64,000 nucleotides of DNA from Asterias amurensis (GCF_032118995.1 NC_092666.1:10552501-10616500), one strand, 5' to 3'; counted from the stretch's first letter, positions 45,091 through 56,507 are shown. Notes: a model not told the origin generated them from the sequence alone. Translations and numbers: made by a program.

Positions 45091-45982
45091 ATGCAAGAAG
45101 AGGAAGATACGAGTTTCGTCTCGATCAATCTTGAGCCGAGCGAGTGCAGCATCTGCAGCCTCGACACCGGTGAACCCCTGACGACATGCCACCTCTGCTC
45201 CAAGAAACCCTCTCCTCGGAGAAGCCCAATCCAGATCGGATTCAACCAGTTGCCGGACGTTCTGCACACCGAAGTAAAAGCCCATGAAACCTGTCTCGTT
45301 CTAGAACATCAAAGATTCGTAAAGAAATCTCGAAGTCCGTTTCTTCATCGACGGGGATGCAGCGTCCCACAAGACTTTTCATCCCCTGGAGCTCGGGAAT
45401 CCATCGGCAACAAACTCCAGTGGCTCATCAATCAATCTAAGAATGAAGACGTGAAAAATCGGAAGAATCTTCTGCAGGTACACAGTAGCCCCTGTACGCG
45501 GTCAAGCAGTCCGGTCCCTTTGAGAGGTGTGTCTGAGATAGACATCTTAAGACGAAACAGTGAGCAAAATCTAAGTTGTGAATCAGGCTCCGTAGAGTTG
45601 AGGAAGAGCTATGCTAAGTACCTCTATGGGACACGATTGACTCAGTCGCAGAGTGACGACAATGTTGTGATCAAAACCCAGAGTATTAACTCAGAAACTC
45701 AAATCACCCGAACCACCACAGTGCCTGATGTCCGAGACATCAAAAGTCCGTTGTCGATAAAGGATAGCAAAAAAACTAGGACAGCATCTGAAAATGATGA
45801 ACAGTTCGACAAATCAACAAGAGTCCGTAGCAACAAAATTGAAATGACAGAGGGACTTTTGACGCCAATGTCAGATAAACTCTGCCGTGTCTTGTCCCTT
45901 CAGGATGAAGGGGCAGAGAAACGAGACGTTGAGAGTGAAACTCGAAGATGGAGTAATAAACAGAAACTGAACAAGGAGCAAT
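45091..45982 (+). CDS. Exon 1 of the CxxC/coiled-coil gene
   Basis: Encodes residues 1-297, with donor GTAAGT at 45983. It has higher GC and codon regularity than surrounding DNA, which supports coding status over a 900-bp chance frame. Confidence 0.82.
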
Positions 45983-48868
45983 GTAAGTATTGTTTAATCT
46001 GCCTTTGATTCATTGGTAGGCCTTCTGTTTTACCCTCAGTCTCGTGATGTTTTTGATTTGTGTTTTTTGTTATTGCTCTGTATATAACGGTGTTTGTAGT
46101 ATTTGTATTATGGCATGTACAGGGTCCATAGGAATTAATAGTCAGTAATGCCAGTTCATATTTCCTGGTTCCTCCGAATGTGCTTGCGAGGCGAATTTTT
46201 ACATCAAAAATTAGCTGTTTTCGCAGCGAATGTTTCGCATGAGTTGAACACACCTCAATTTTTGCGAATTCATTGTGAATTTGTGATGTCAAAATTTGTA
46301 TCCATTCGCATAAAGTATGACCTCATAAAGAAATATTATCCTTGATTTTTTTTTTAACTGTATGGAAATTAAGTCCAATTGCTTTGAACATCTAACAGTG
46401 AAAGTAAACTTCCATCAAGACTTTTAAAAAGAATCTTTGTCAGGGCCAGTCTGTTTTCATTTCGCAAAGGACAAATAGACAAGACCAGGGGCAATATTTT
46501 AGCAATAGCCTCCATGTCTAAAGTTTTTGTTTACACAAAATGCCCGTCTCACATTACAATAAAAGTAAACATTCTGAATTTCTTATTGCAGTGAACAAGA
46601 TGAGTGCAGCCGAGATGAAGAAAGTCTTATCAAATTATGAAAATATGATAAAAGGTAAGAAGAATTTTTTTTCTTCTTTTTTTTCAGAACTTATAGCCTA
46701 GGCCCTACTGCAGCTGTCACAGGTGAAATTACATTCCAGAGCATTGACTTAACCAAGTGCTGTTCTTTTAGTCTGGTTGTTCATTCTTAAAGGGCAGGCT
46801 TGCTCCCCTTGGAAAAGGCACGCGGCATGGGCGTCTCGTATATAAAGTGCTTTCCTCTCTCTACTGCCACCCTGATTTGATTCCCGTCTAAAAAAAAAAC
46901 GGCCATTATATGCGAGTAGAGTTGTGCATTGGTTCTCTCCTACACAATGTAAGCCATATATGGGTTTTTCTTCAGTTTTCATCCCCCCTGGAAAAGTTTA
47001 TACACTTTCAAACTCTTGCTTTGAACGGTTGTCGTTGTTTCTGGCTGTCAATGGAGCCCTCAGTTGAATCCTTCGCATTTAAGCTTCTCTGCTATTTGGT
47101 AATGAAGATACCTGGTGTTTTTTTGCCCCAAAATGTTGCTCGGAAAGTGTCACTGTGTAATGCTTCCTTGATTGTATATTCCTTTATAACGGATTATTAT
47201 TCCTGAAAGTTTTAATACAGGCCCTAACCAATAATATCTCAAAACCTCTAACCACCTTATGAAACAAAATGCTCACGTGGACACTAATGGTAATACATGT
47301 GTTGTCGAAGACTAGCCTTCACAGTTGGTGTATATCAACATATGCATAAAAAACAAACCTGTGAAAATTTGAGCTCAATCGGTCATCGAAGTTGCGAGAT
47401 AATGAAAGAAGAAAACACCCTTGTCACACGAAGTTGTGTGCGTTTAGATGGTTGATTTCGATACTTTAAGTTCTAAATCTGAGGTCTCGAAATCAAATTC
47501 GTGGAAAATTAATTCTTTCTTGAAAACTATGGCACTTCAGATGGAGCCGTTTCTCACAATGTTTTATACCATCAACCTCTCTCCATCACTCGTCTCCAAG
47601 AAAGGTTTTATGCTAATAATTATTTTGAGTAATTACCAAAAGTGTCCACTGCCTTTAAGAGTTCTTCAGCAACTGAATGCACATGAGTTCATGTTAGTGT
47701 GTGTAACCGCATCATGTATGCAAATCATCCAGCTGCACCTGCTGGTGGTGTATTGAGTGATGAGGAATTAAAGTAGAACATTAAGTGGTTATGACAGTTA
47801 TGACCATGGGTGGAGTTATAATTGATTACCATTAGCTGCGAGCTATTGATTTACCGGACTACTGTCTTACAAACTAGTCTTTATTGATACAGGTGCTGGG
47901 AGGAACCGAGCTTGAAACAATAATATTATTATGCCACGTTAAAGGCAAACTTTAGTTTTTGGAATCGTTTGATTGTTTTTTAAATCCTGTATGAAGATGT
48001 ACACAGTAAAAATAATTTTAAAAAGATTTAAAGGCAGTGGACACTATTGGTAATTACTCAAAATAATTGTTAGCATAAAACCTTACTTGGTGATGAGTAA
48101 TGGGGAGAGGTTGACAGTAAAACACATTGTGAGAAACGGCTCCCTCTGAAGTGACATAGTTGTCGAGAAAGAAACAATTTTCCACGAATTTGATTTCGAG
48201 ACCTCAAGTTTAGAACTTGAGGTCTCGAAATCAACCACCTAAAAGCACACAACTTCGTGTGACAAGGGTGTTTTTTTCTTTTGTTATTATCTCGCCACTT
48301 CGATGACCAATTGAGCTCAAATTTTCACAGGTTTGTTATTTTATGCATATCGTTGAGATGCACCTAGTTAAAAGACTGGTCTTTGACAATTACCAAACGT
48401 GTCCAGTGTTTTTAAATTAGGGGGCATAAAAACTATTATTTGTACTACATCTTTGAACCACATTACTGTCAGAGAGAAATGTTCCAAGTGACATGTTTCT
48501 CAAAAATGCTTTTATCAAACGCTTCTTACCAAATATTTTCACTGCAGTTATAGAGTGATTACCATTTGTATGTACCATCCCTTTAAAGCAAATGACTGAA
48601 TGATGTTTCTGCCTCATTTTGTGGCCTTGTTATCTTGGTTTATATTTGACAAATGAAAATAATTAAATTTTATTACTGAACTTTGAAATTTTTCTTTCTT
48701 TTTTTCTCGCCAGAAATCTCTGCAGACCTCGTTGACTTCCTGCAGGAAAGGGACTCACTGGATCAAGAGGTCAAAGTTCGTAACCTCACCATACAGAAGC
48801 TCGTGAAGATGAAGCACCAGCAACAACAAGACATGCCAATTAAGACCGCTGCCGTTAGTAACATTTGA
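45091..48868 (+). CDS. Unrecognised CxxC plus coiled-coil protein, 3 exons, 369 aa
   Basis: Exons 45091-45982, 46592-46654 and 48714-48868 join by GT/AG sites in phase to 1110 nt. I do not recognise the family. Residues 19-36 have C-x2-C-x10-C-x2-C (CSIC ... CHLC), a plausible zinc-binding knuckle. Residues 40-290 are polar, Ser/Arg-rich and probably disordered. Residues 298-352 form a likely coiled coil (ADLVDFLQERDSL, VRNLTIQKLVKM) ending in KMKHQQQQ. No signal peptide or membrane segment. A loose resemblance to adaptor coiled coils such as the SCHIP1 C-terminus is a guess. It is divergent from UBASH3, about 3.1 kb between start codons. Confidence 0.8.
46592..46654 (+). CDS. Exon 2 of the CxxC/coiled-coil gene
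   Basis: 63 nt encoding NKMSAAEMKKVLSNYENMIK after the phase-1 junction. Acceptor TTGCAG, donor GTAAGA. Too short for an ORF scan. Confidence 0.75.
47276..47654 (+). mobile_element. MITE family A
   Basis: Begins 'cgtggacactaatggtaata' (terminus damaged); TTAA at 47655-47658. The internal palindrome is partly lost on its left arm. Confidence 0.8.
48032..48411 (-). mobile_element. MITE family A
   Basis: TTAA at 48028-48031 and 48412-48415. Long, well-preserved internal palindrome. Confidence 0.88.
48714..48868 (+). CDS. Exon 3 of the CxxC/coiled-coil gene
   Basis: 155 nt from acceptor TCGCCAG to TGA at 48866-48868. It encodes the coiled-coil end EISADLVDFLQERDSLDQE and the tail. Confidence 0.78.
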
Positions 48869-48885
48869 GGTATCAACTGTTTTAA

Positions 48886-48944
48886 GGACACGGGACACCT
48901 TTGGTAATTGTCAAAGACCAGTCTTCGTACCTCATGCATAAATA
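48886..48944 (+). mobile_element. MITE family A 5' fragment directly after a stop codon
   Basis: TTAA at 48882-48885 and 'ggacacgggacacctttgg' start 17 bases after the TGA of the 45091 gene. The fragment is cut by a second copy. ATTAAA at 48944-48949, formed at the junction, could serve as a polyadenylation signal. Confidence 0.7.
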
Positions 48945-48948
48945 TTAA

Positions 48949-49341
48949 AGACAGTGGACACTATTTGTAATTGTCAAAGACTAGCCTTCACGGTAAGTGT
49001 ATCTCAACAATGCATAACATAACAAACCTGTGAAAATTTGAGTTCAATATTGGTCGTCGAAGTTGCGAGATAATAATGAAAGAAAAAACACCCTTGTCAC
49101 ACGATGTTGTGTGCTTTCAGATGCTTGGTTTCGAGACCTCAAAATCTAATCATGAGGTCTCAAAATCAAATTCAAATATTTTAGTGGAAAATTACTTCTT
49201 TCTCAAAAACTATGTTACTTCAGAGGGAGCCGTTTCTCACGAATTTTTATACTATCAACAGCTCTCCATGGTTCGTTAGGCTAACATGTTGTTTTTATGC
49301 TAACAACAACTTTGAGTAATTACCAATAGTGTCCAGTGCCT
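48949..49341 (+). mobile_element. MITE family A
   Basis: TTAA at 48945-48948 and 49342-49345. It is in the probable 3' UTR or 3' flank of the 45091 gene. Confidence 0.85.
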
Positions 49342-49389
49342 TTAAATGGAGCTATGAGGTTTAGCCTATGGCAGCATTCAATGAGTATA

Positions 49390-50165
49390 ATACCAGAGAC
49401 ATCTTTGTCAAGGTGTGAGATGCACTGCTGAAGAAGAGAAGCAGCACACATGATAGCAGGGGTCGAAATACAGTGTATTTTCATGGTAGTCAGGGCTAGT
49501 AACCCATAATTTTTAGTAGCCCCGATGAGATTTTGGTAGCCCGAAACAAACACGTGTTCATCTTCAATCATGGCACAAATTGCTCACCGAAAGTATTTCG
49601 TTTTATAATACAGCACAGTTCATTATTGTCTGTGATGTTGATTTTTGCATTATTTTTCCACTCGCCTGCCAGGCTATCTCAAACTGGAAAAATAAGTGGC
49701 CCCGCTGTAAATGTGGTAGTCCTGGGCTAGCGGAAATTTTGTCCCCTGGATTTTTTTCAGGAATATGACTGGTGTGACTAGAGCTGGTATCTTGGCTGCG
49801 CACCCCAGCCTGTCACGCCTTACTGGTTTTTTTTATTTCTTACTTTTAATGTGTTGTAGCGCACACTACTACAATATTATGTAGTTGATTCAATGATTAT
49901 TGACATTTCTTTCAGTCCTGGTGCTGATTTTGCAAAGTTTAAGGTTCATGTCACATGAGGCTATTTAAAGGCAATAAGATAATCAATTCACATTTGAATG
50001 TTAAAATATTTTTCTTTAGGAACTAGGAATTAATTTGTTTTGCAAAATTCCTTATGTGCTACCAAAGTGATTTCGCAAAGCTCCAAGGGCCATGTCACGA
50101 GGCATTTTACAGGTGACCAGTTCCTGGCAATACTCATGAAAAACATCCATTCCCATTTGAATGTA
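49390..50165 (+). repeat. Repeat family G
   Basis: Shares 'aaggtgtgagatgcactgct', 'cctgtcacgcct', 'cgcacact' and 'catttgaatg' in order with 63690-64000. The end part ('gggccatgtcac', 'gaccagttcctggcaat') also occurs at 11114. No terminal repeats or coding frame identified. Confidence 0.6.
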
Positions 50166-50284
50166 ACGTTCAAATACTATACTACCCCCCTTGAATATGG
50201 CGTCGCACTGTCAAGAAGTGCCATTCCTGAGGCCAAAAGGAGGCAGATCATTGGACGATAGCTGTTCTTTATGCCTCAAAACGT

Positions 50285-50450
50285 GCGCGTAACCTCAGCG
50301 TATCACTGCTCTAGAATTGCAAGGGTCGTGGGTGCGAATCCCACCCGAGTAACATGCCTGTGATATTTTTTTCACAGGACTCAGGAAAGTACTGAGTATA
50401 CAGAGCTAGCACACATCGGTGTATGGGTAAAAAACCAATTAATACTCAGC
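50285..50450 (+). mobile_element. tRNA-headed SINE (type 2)
   Basis: 'gggtgcgaatcccacccgag' (box-B-like), 'atgcctgtgatatttttttc' and 'ggaaagtactgagtat'. The 5' part of the tRNA-like head is eroded. Confidence 0.65.
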
Positions 50451-51100
50451 GTATCTGGTAGCAATTCGCGTTATGCAGGGGGTCTATTGATTTCTATAAT
50501 ATCCTCCTTGCACAAAGCGGAATGCACCTCCGTCAATGTGGGTCAATTTGGGAGTCAAATCTTTTGTGCATATTGTCTACGATTTTGACTCCAAAAACGA
50601 CAGACAGGATCTATGTGAGAGTGTGTTTAGTACTATTTAGTAGCGCAAGGAACTAGCGCCCTCTTGTGGTAGACGTTAGATCACAGACTAGTGATTCTTT
50701 CATCAGTTTGCACACACCTTATGGCGAGTTCAATATTGGACAGTGACATATATAACTAAACATCATTGCAGACGCAAGCATAGACATTGGACAAAGACAT
50801 GAGATTGTTTATCACATTTATTTATTTATTTTAAGGTTATTTATCTAATCGATGACGTATGTAATTATTCTGTTTCTTCTTTTCTTTTTTACATTTACAT
50901 TCTGCTGCGGCTCAGTGCTCAGTAATTCAATCGCTGCCAGCTTTCAATTTTGTATAAAAAAACTTTGATAATGGTTCTTTAAAAATTCAAAATAAACATT
51001 TAAGTTGTTTTTTGTGTTAAAACATTCGGTTGTGCTGCGTTTGGACCGACATTGGCGTCCAGCACCCACATGACCGGAGAAAGAGGGCGCAACTCTCTAA
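50451..51100. other. Intergenic, nothing recognised
   Basis: No frame with a domain and no repeat family matched. Confidence 0.4.
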
Positions 51101-51473
51101 GGCACTGGACACCTTTGGTAAATAATTGTCAAAGACCAGTATTCTCACTTGGTATCTCAAGATATGTATCAAATAAAAAATCTTTGAAAATTTTGGCTCA
51201 ATTGGTCATCATAGTTGCTAGAAATTAATGAAAAGAAAAAACAACGTTGTTGCTCAATATCGCATGTGCAGATGCCTAACAAAAGGTCTGAAGTCTTTCA
51301 AATTCAAATATTTTAGGAGAAGTTACCGAAAGCAATCTATTTAAAACACTTTGTTACTTCAGAGCAGATTAGTATCTCACAATGTTATGTTCAATCAACG
51401 GCTCTCCATTGCTCCTTATCAAGTAAGTTTGTATGCTAATGTACTGAGTAACTAAATAAAGTGTCAAGTGCCT
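51101..51473 (+). mobile_element. MITE family A, GGCACTGG subtype
   Basis: 'ggcactggacacctttggta' to 'gtgtcaagtgcct'. The flanks CTAA and TTTA are decayed TTAA sites. Old copy. Confidence 0.75.
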
Positions 51474-51886
51474 TTAGTACACAGCTCTTGTGTTCACAAA
51501 CAGAGACAAATCACATTTTGCATGGATGTTGCTGTGCTCTGGTAGAACCTGCCTCTGCACCAAGTCCAGGCTGTCTTCTGGACCCCTCAACCCAGGCGGG
51601 CTATGGCCCCGCCCGCCCCTCACGATTAAGCTGACGAATAAGACTTGATCAGATTTTCAGTGACACATGATGGTATATAATAAAATATCCTGGTTGACAA
51701 AGAATGTAACTGTTCCTAGAAACCTACCAGGAGAAAAAAAAATTACTGTAATTTTGTTGTATTTATAGCCAGTACAGATTAAGATTAACTATTGTTTTGC
51801 ATAAGAAGTTATCATTACAAGTACAAATGTACATGTATTACATAACATTATTATTTGAAAGGTTGGGCAAGCACTGGCAGAGACAA

Positions 51887-51889
<3 letters not shown>

Positions 51890-51917
<28 letters not shown>

Positions 51918-51945
51918 GGGGGGGGGGGTGTTTTTTTGGGGGGCA
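51890..51945 (+). repeat. Poly-T and G-rich low complexity
   Basis: About 28 T followed by G runs. Confidence 0.85.
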
Positions 51946-51998
51946 ACAAAGGGGGTGGGCAATAGTTATGAGAGTGTGCTCAGAGCCCCTCTTCTGGG

Positions 51999-52134
51999 GT
52001 GGATTTCACAAAGAGTTAGGACTAGTCTTATCTCAGGTTAGGACGAGTTACTCGTCCTTACTTAGGACTAGCACTAGTCTTATCTCATACTAGTCCTAAT
52101 TTAGGACTAGTCCTAACTCTATGTGAAATCGACC
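51999..52134. mobile_element. Family D hairpin element
   Basis: 'tggatttcacaaagagttag' at the left and 'ctaactctatgtgaaatcga' at the right, with 'ggactagtccta' palindromes inside. Confidence 0.75.
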
Positions 52135-52139
52135 TCTGC

Positions 52140-52739
52140 TCCTTTACCCCCGTTTACGCCATAGACTGAATGTTCAAAAAACCATTCTCTTCAACTGTTC
52201 TCAAATCATTATTTATTCAACAATGTATTTCTTTAAATGTTATTGTTGCTGTGTGTGTACTACTTCAGTCTGCAAGGAGATTTGTAGCTTCTTACTAATT
52301 GTATACTGTATTTTTGTATAAGAAGAAAAATGCAAATAAATTATGAGCGATTTTGATTCTAAATTTATAGGAAACCCTCTTTGGTTGTCGCTATAATGTT
52401 CACAATACAATAATGATATTTTCAAAAATATTGTGTATTTATATTTTGCTTGCAGGTTGTATTTATTAAATGTCTATTCATGAATATTTTGGTAATTATC
52501 GATGATAATAAACTATTATAGTAAGGCTGCATTGTGCTTAAATTACAATGTACATTGCTTATATAATGTACTTCTTTTCTTATAAGTTAGAATTGTGCAA
52601 TTCTATTAAAAACAGTTAAGAGAGAGAAATGTTTGTGGTCATTCCAACTCTTTGTGTTCAAGGTTGTTTATAATAGAGTAGGTCAATTCTAAACTTGTTT
52701 CGAACATTTCCATTAGACAGCTTCCCCCACCTCCCCCCA
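52140..52739. other. Intergenic, nothing recognised
   Basis: AT-rich; no gene or repeat assigned. Confidence 0.4.
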
Positions 52740-52756
52740 AAAAAAATAAATAATAA

Positions 52757-52799
<43 letters not shown>

Positions 52800-52803
52800 A
52801 TAG
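52740..52803. repeat. (AAAT)n microsatellite
   Basis: About fifteen AAAT units. Confidence 0.9.
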
Positions 52804-52805
52804 TG

Positions 52806-52978
52806 GTACGAGTCAGATGACTTCTTTGCACAGTAGTCGTACGATGTGACAGTGTGTATACGGGTGGGTCACGCGGTGTGATTACACGCACCACGCACAG
52901 GGTATACGGGTGGGTTTACAGCGGCGTCTTTTCGGAGCGAATAATGCGACTGCCTTGAGCAAGGCTAGTAGAAGTCCA
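52806..52978 (+). repeat. Partial copy of the 54286-55130 right arm
   Basis: 'agtagtcgtacgatgtgaca', 'acgggtgggtttacagcgg' and 'actgccttgagcaaggctag' repeat the sequence at about 54886-55055 in the same orientation. It lies about 2 kb away and starts immediately after the AAAT microsatellite. Confidence 0.75.
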
Positions 52979-53255
52979 ATAATGCCCAAACATCTTGCTG
53001 GTTGCTGACCCTTTAAACCAGTGATTAATAATTACTAGTTCCGGTCAAGCCTCATCTTGCACCACTTAGTTCTCTGAGGTTGGTGCTGACAACACATGTT
53101 CGGTAAAAACAGGTAAGTGAGTTTAAACCCATTTGAAATGTACATAATTAATATCTTGTTTAAAAAAGTAACTCGATTATTATTTTGGAAGATGATGTTC
53201 ACTTTTTTGCCTGATGGTCAACCGACTAAGTGCCGACCCCTCAACCCATATTAGA
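52979..53255. other. Intergenic, nothing recognised
   Basis: No gene seen. Confidence 0.35.
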
Positions 53256-53505
53256 ACTTATTTCTCGCAAAAAATTATTTGAATTTGATTTCGAGACATC
53301 ATAATTTGATTTTGAGGTCTCGAAATCAAGCATCTGAAAGCACACAACTTGTGTGACAAGGTCGTTTTTTCTTCCATTATCATCTCGCACTTTCGACGAC
53401 CGATTGAGCTCAAATTTTCACAGGTTTGTTATTTTGTGCTAGTTGAGATACACCAAGTCCGTGAACAGACTGGTCTATGACAATTACCAAAGGTGTCCAG
53501 TGTCT
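53256..53505 (-). mobile_element. MITE family A, truncated
   Basis: Minus-orientation copy with TTAA at 53506-53509. The 3' third is missing. Confidence 0.75.
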
Positions 53506-54285
53506 TTAACTGCATCCGAAAGAGGTAGTTAGGCCTACACCCTGCAAAGGAACGCAATGACATGTCTTCGTCTTCTATAACCACCATTGCAGCTTAAGAG
53601 CCGATAGAGGATTAGATATTGAGGTATTACCACAATATTTCAACTATTCCATTTTTATGGCAAATTAATAGACATCGTAGATACCGGTTAATATAACCAT
53701 TTTACTATCAACATGTTCATTTAGCATTCCATTTGTATGACAAAATAGACATCGTAGATACCGGTTAATATAACCATTTTACTCTCAACATTTGCATTAA
53801 GCATTAAATAACTCTAATCAAAAATGCACCGGCCGCCGCGCGGCTTTTTCAGCCGAGAGTCAAAAACGGCTTATCTATTATATAATGACCCTTTGACGGC
53901 AGTGACGATTTTCCCATAATTGGGTTTGAACACAGTTCTCCAGCTTTGGCAAACTGAGGGCGCTATTTTCCACATCACTGACGTCACGATTTCTTTGTCG
54001 CGCGGGTTTGTTTAACCCCGCGTTTTTCAGAAATTTGGCTTGGAGCGTTCTGGAGAAAAAACATTGTTACATACGGAACACAAATACAAAACATGAGAGT
54101 GGTCTACCAAGATTGAAAATATCCAACCGAGGTTATTAAAATAGGTTGTTAAAAACGTTATCACGATGCATGTAAGTGTATGATTTGACTGCGGTATCTC
54201 GAGATAATGTGAAATGGTATGTGAAAGGTTAATATAGACGAAGATTGACGTAGGCTCTCAACGGCAGATCTCTGGCACTTTTTTG
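53506..54285. other. Intergenic; short direct repeat
   Basis: 'agacatcgtagataccggtt' occurs at about 53670 and again at about 53747, with the following 'aatataaccattttact', a ~80-bp tandem duplication. No gene seen. Confidence 0.55.
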
Positions 54286-55130
54286 TAGGCCCTTTCCGAA
54301 ACCACGGCTTCGGCTTTGGATTCGGTTTCAGGCTCCGTCCTCTCGTCTGAAGTCCTGAGCGCGTACGCAAAGCACTAGCCTAGCTCAAGGCAGTCGAATT
54401 ATTCACTCCGAAAAAAGACCGCCGCTGTATGAAAACCCACCCATATTCACTGTGCGTAACATCGCACGACACGATGCCCCCGTACACTATCCGCATGCGG
54501 AGGCCGTCAGGCCGACAGCCTTGTAGGGTCTGTGTTGAAGCCACTGACCTCATTACTATTATAAGCGAAGAGTTCCCACGGTCAGCTCATTACCATAATG
54601 CCCGCGAAAGACGAGACATGTCTACATCACACACCACCACCACGGACGCTCAGCGAGCATGATAGGCGTGCGTGATTGGACGTCAAAATGAATAATTCAT
54701 TTGCCTCAAATCCTGTGTTGTCTGATAAGTCTGACGAAAGATATACATATTCATGAGCTGCATACCAGCATATCCGAGAGCCCCCCAAATTTTTCCACTA
54801 GTGGAAATTGTTCAATACAACACATTAAACCCGGAAGTTACAGACCCGACAAGGCTGTCGGCCTGACGGCCTCCGCATGCGGTTAGTGGTACGAGTGCGG
54901 ATGACTTGTGTGCACAGTAGTCGTACGATGTGACTGTGTGTATACGGGTGGGTCATGCGGTGTGATCGCACGCACCACGCACAGGGTATACGGGTGGGTT
55001 TACAGCGGCGTCTTTTCGCAGCGAATAATGCGACTGCCTTGAGCAAGGCTAGCAAAGCACGCGTAAAATTGTCAAAACAGCGGGCCAAGCTAGCCTTACC
55101 CGAACCCAAAGCCGTGGTTTCGAAAAGGGT
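54286..55130. mobile_element. 845-bp GC-rich fold-back element
   Basis: The arms (about 54286-54535 and 54840-55130) are inverted copies: 'ggccctttccgaaaccacgg' against 'ccgtggtttcgaaaaggg', and 'gcatgcggaggccgtcaggc' against 'gcctgacggcctccgcatgc'. The centre of about 300 bp is unrelated AT-richer sequence. GC is well above the local average. No coding frame of note. Parts recur at 1243-1410 and 52806-52978. Confidence 0.75.
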
Positions 55131-55467
55131 CATAACATTCACGAGCTTCAAAGTGTGACGTCAAATGTTCAGGCTATATGCTCCCATTGGCTCAGAGTAA
55201 CTGCGCCGCGCGTGCACGGGTTCAACTTTCCAATTGATTTTCATCACAAATGACGTCATGTGAAACCCATCTATGAATTAAGAACTAAAGGGATGGTTTG
55301 TGGGCAATTATTTTGTTGAAAACAATACTACGCTGAAGAAAGAACCTATAAATGATAGTAATTATATTAGCGGGTACAACCATGACATCGTGTAAATCTC
55401 TTTTGTTGTGAGTGTTGGCTCTGATCGTTTCGAACAGTACTCTGCTCGTCTTATTTTGATGATTTAA
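55131..55467. other. Upstream region of the UGT gene
   Basis: Short GC-richer segment 55140-55260 ('gcgccgcgcgtgcacggg'), then AT-rich sequence. It probably includes the UGT promoter or a 5' untranslated exon, but I cannot define either. Confidence 0.3.
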
Positions 55468-55853
55468 AGACAATGGACACAATTGGTGCATGTCAAAGAC
55501 CAGTCTTCTCACTTGGTGCCTCTCAACATATGCATAAAACAACAAACCTGTGAAAATGTGAGCTCGATTGGTCGTCGAAGTTGTGAGATAACTATGAAAG
55601 AAAAAAACACCCTTGTCACACGAAGTTGTGTGCTTTCAGATGCTTGATTTCGAGACCTCAAATTCTAAACTTGAGGTCTCGAAATCAAATTCGTGGAAAA
55701 TTACTTTTTTCTCGAAAACTACGTCACTTCAGAGGGAGCCGTTTCTCACAATGTTTTATAAACTATCAACCTCTCCCTATATACTCATCACCAAGTGATC
55801 GAGGTTTTTTGCAAATAATTATTTCGAGTAATTACCAATAGTGTCCACTGCAT
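55468..55853 (+). mobile_element. MITE family A, 49 bp before the UGT start codon
   Basis: TTAA at 55464-55467; the right flank has decayed to TTGA. Intact internal palindrome. The UGT ATG is at 55903, and a T-rich tract with CAACAG (55874-55886) in between looks like a splice acceptor. Confidence 0.85.
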
Positions 55854-55902
55854 TTGAAACCTATTATAATACATTTTTTTCAACAGCCAATTATTCTTCA
55901 CC

Positions 55903-56507
55903 ATGGCTAACTCCAACCAGAAACACCTTCAGTTTGCTATAGTCCTCGTCTTCATTGTTGTCTACGCAAACACCATGGCAACGGTACGTTCCCCAAAGAA
56001 GCTGAAGTTTTTATTTTACACCGCCTCTGACGAAGGCAGCCACCATCTAATGGCTAAGCAGATTGCAACTGCGCTTGTCCGAAGTGGTCATGACGTCACG
56101 TTTCTGCTCAGCAACAGCTGTACAAAATGGCTGAACGCCAGCGATGCCTCCCTGTTTGACTTCACCGTGCATAAGTCCAAGTTTACTGAAAACGACCGAG
56201 TGGAAAACTTACGAGAGTTATCCCGTGCTAGTCTACGTGGCGATACGTCAAGTATCTGGCGCATGGTTTTACACGTATGGCGGAAGAAACTTACATCCAA
56301 CGAAAGTGATATGTACACCAACTTCTTCGCGACTGAATGTGAAAGTCTTCTAGGGGATAACGATACCATAAACAGTCTAAGAGAAAAGAAGTTTGACATG
56401 CTGGTCGGGGAGGAATTAAGCAGTTGTCAACCTTTACTTGCTAAGATACTGGGCATCAAATTTTCTCTTATTAGTGGAATCGGTTCTAGTCCTGCTAAGG
56501 GAATGTG
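55903..56507 (+). CDS. UGT exon 1 (signal peptide, acceptor-binding half)
   Basis: Starts MANSNQKHLQ and carries the signal segment and GSHH. It ends 'AKGMW' across donor GTAAGT at 56508. 605 nt. Confidence 0.92.

Larger units (their letters stand above)
46655..48713 (+). other. Intron 2 of the CxxC/coiled-coil gene
   Basis: 2.06 kb with two family A copies in opposite orientation (47276-47654 and 48032-48411). Nothing else recognised. Confidence 0.7.

Noticed and set aside
56088..56399. 103-codon minus-strand frame
   Set aside because: Shadow of UGT exon 1, whose plus-strand frame has clear family motifs.
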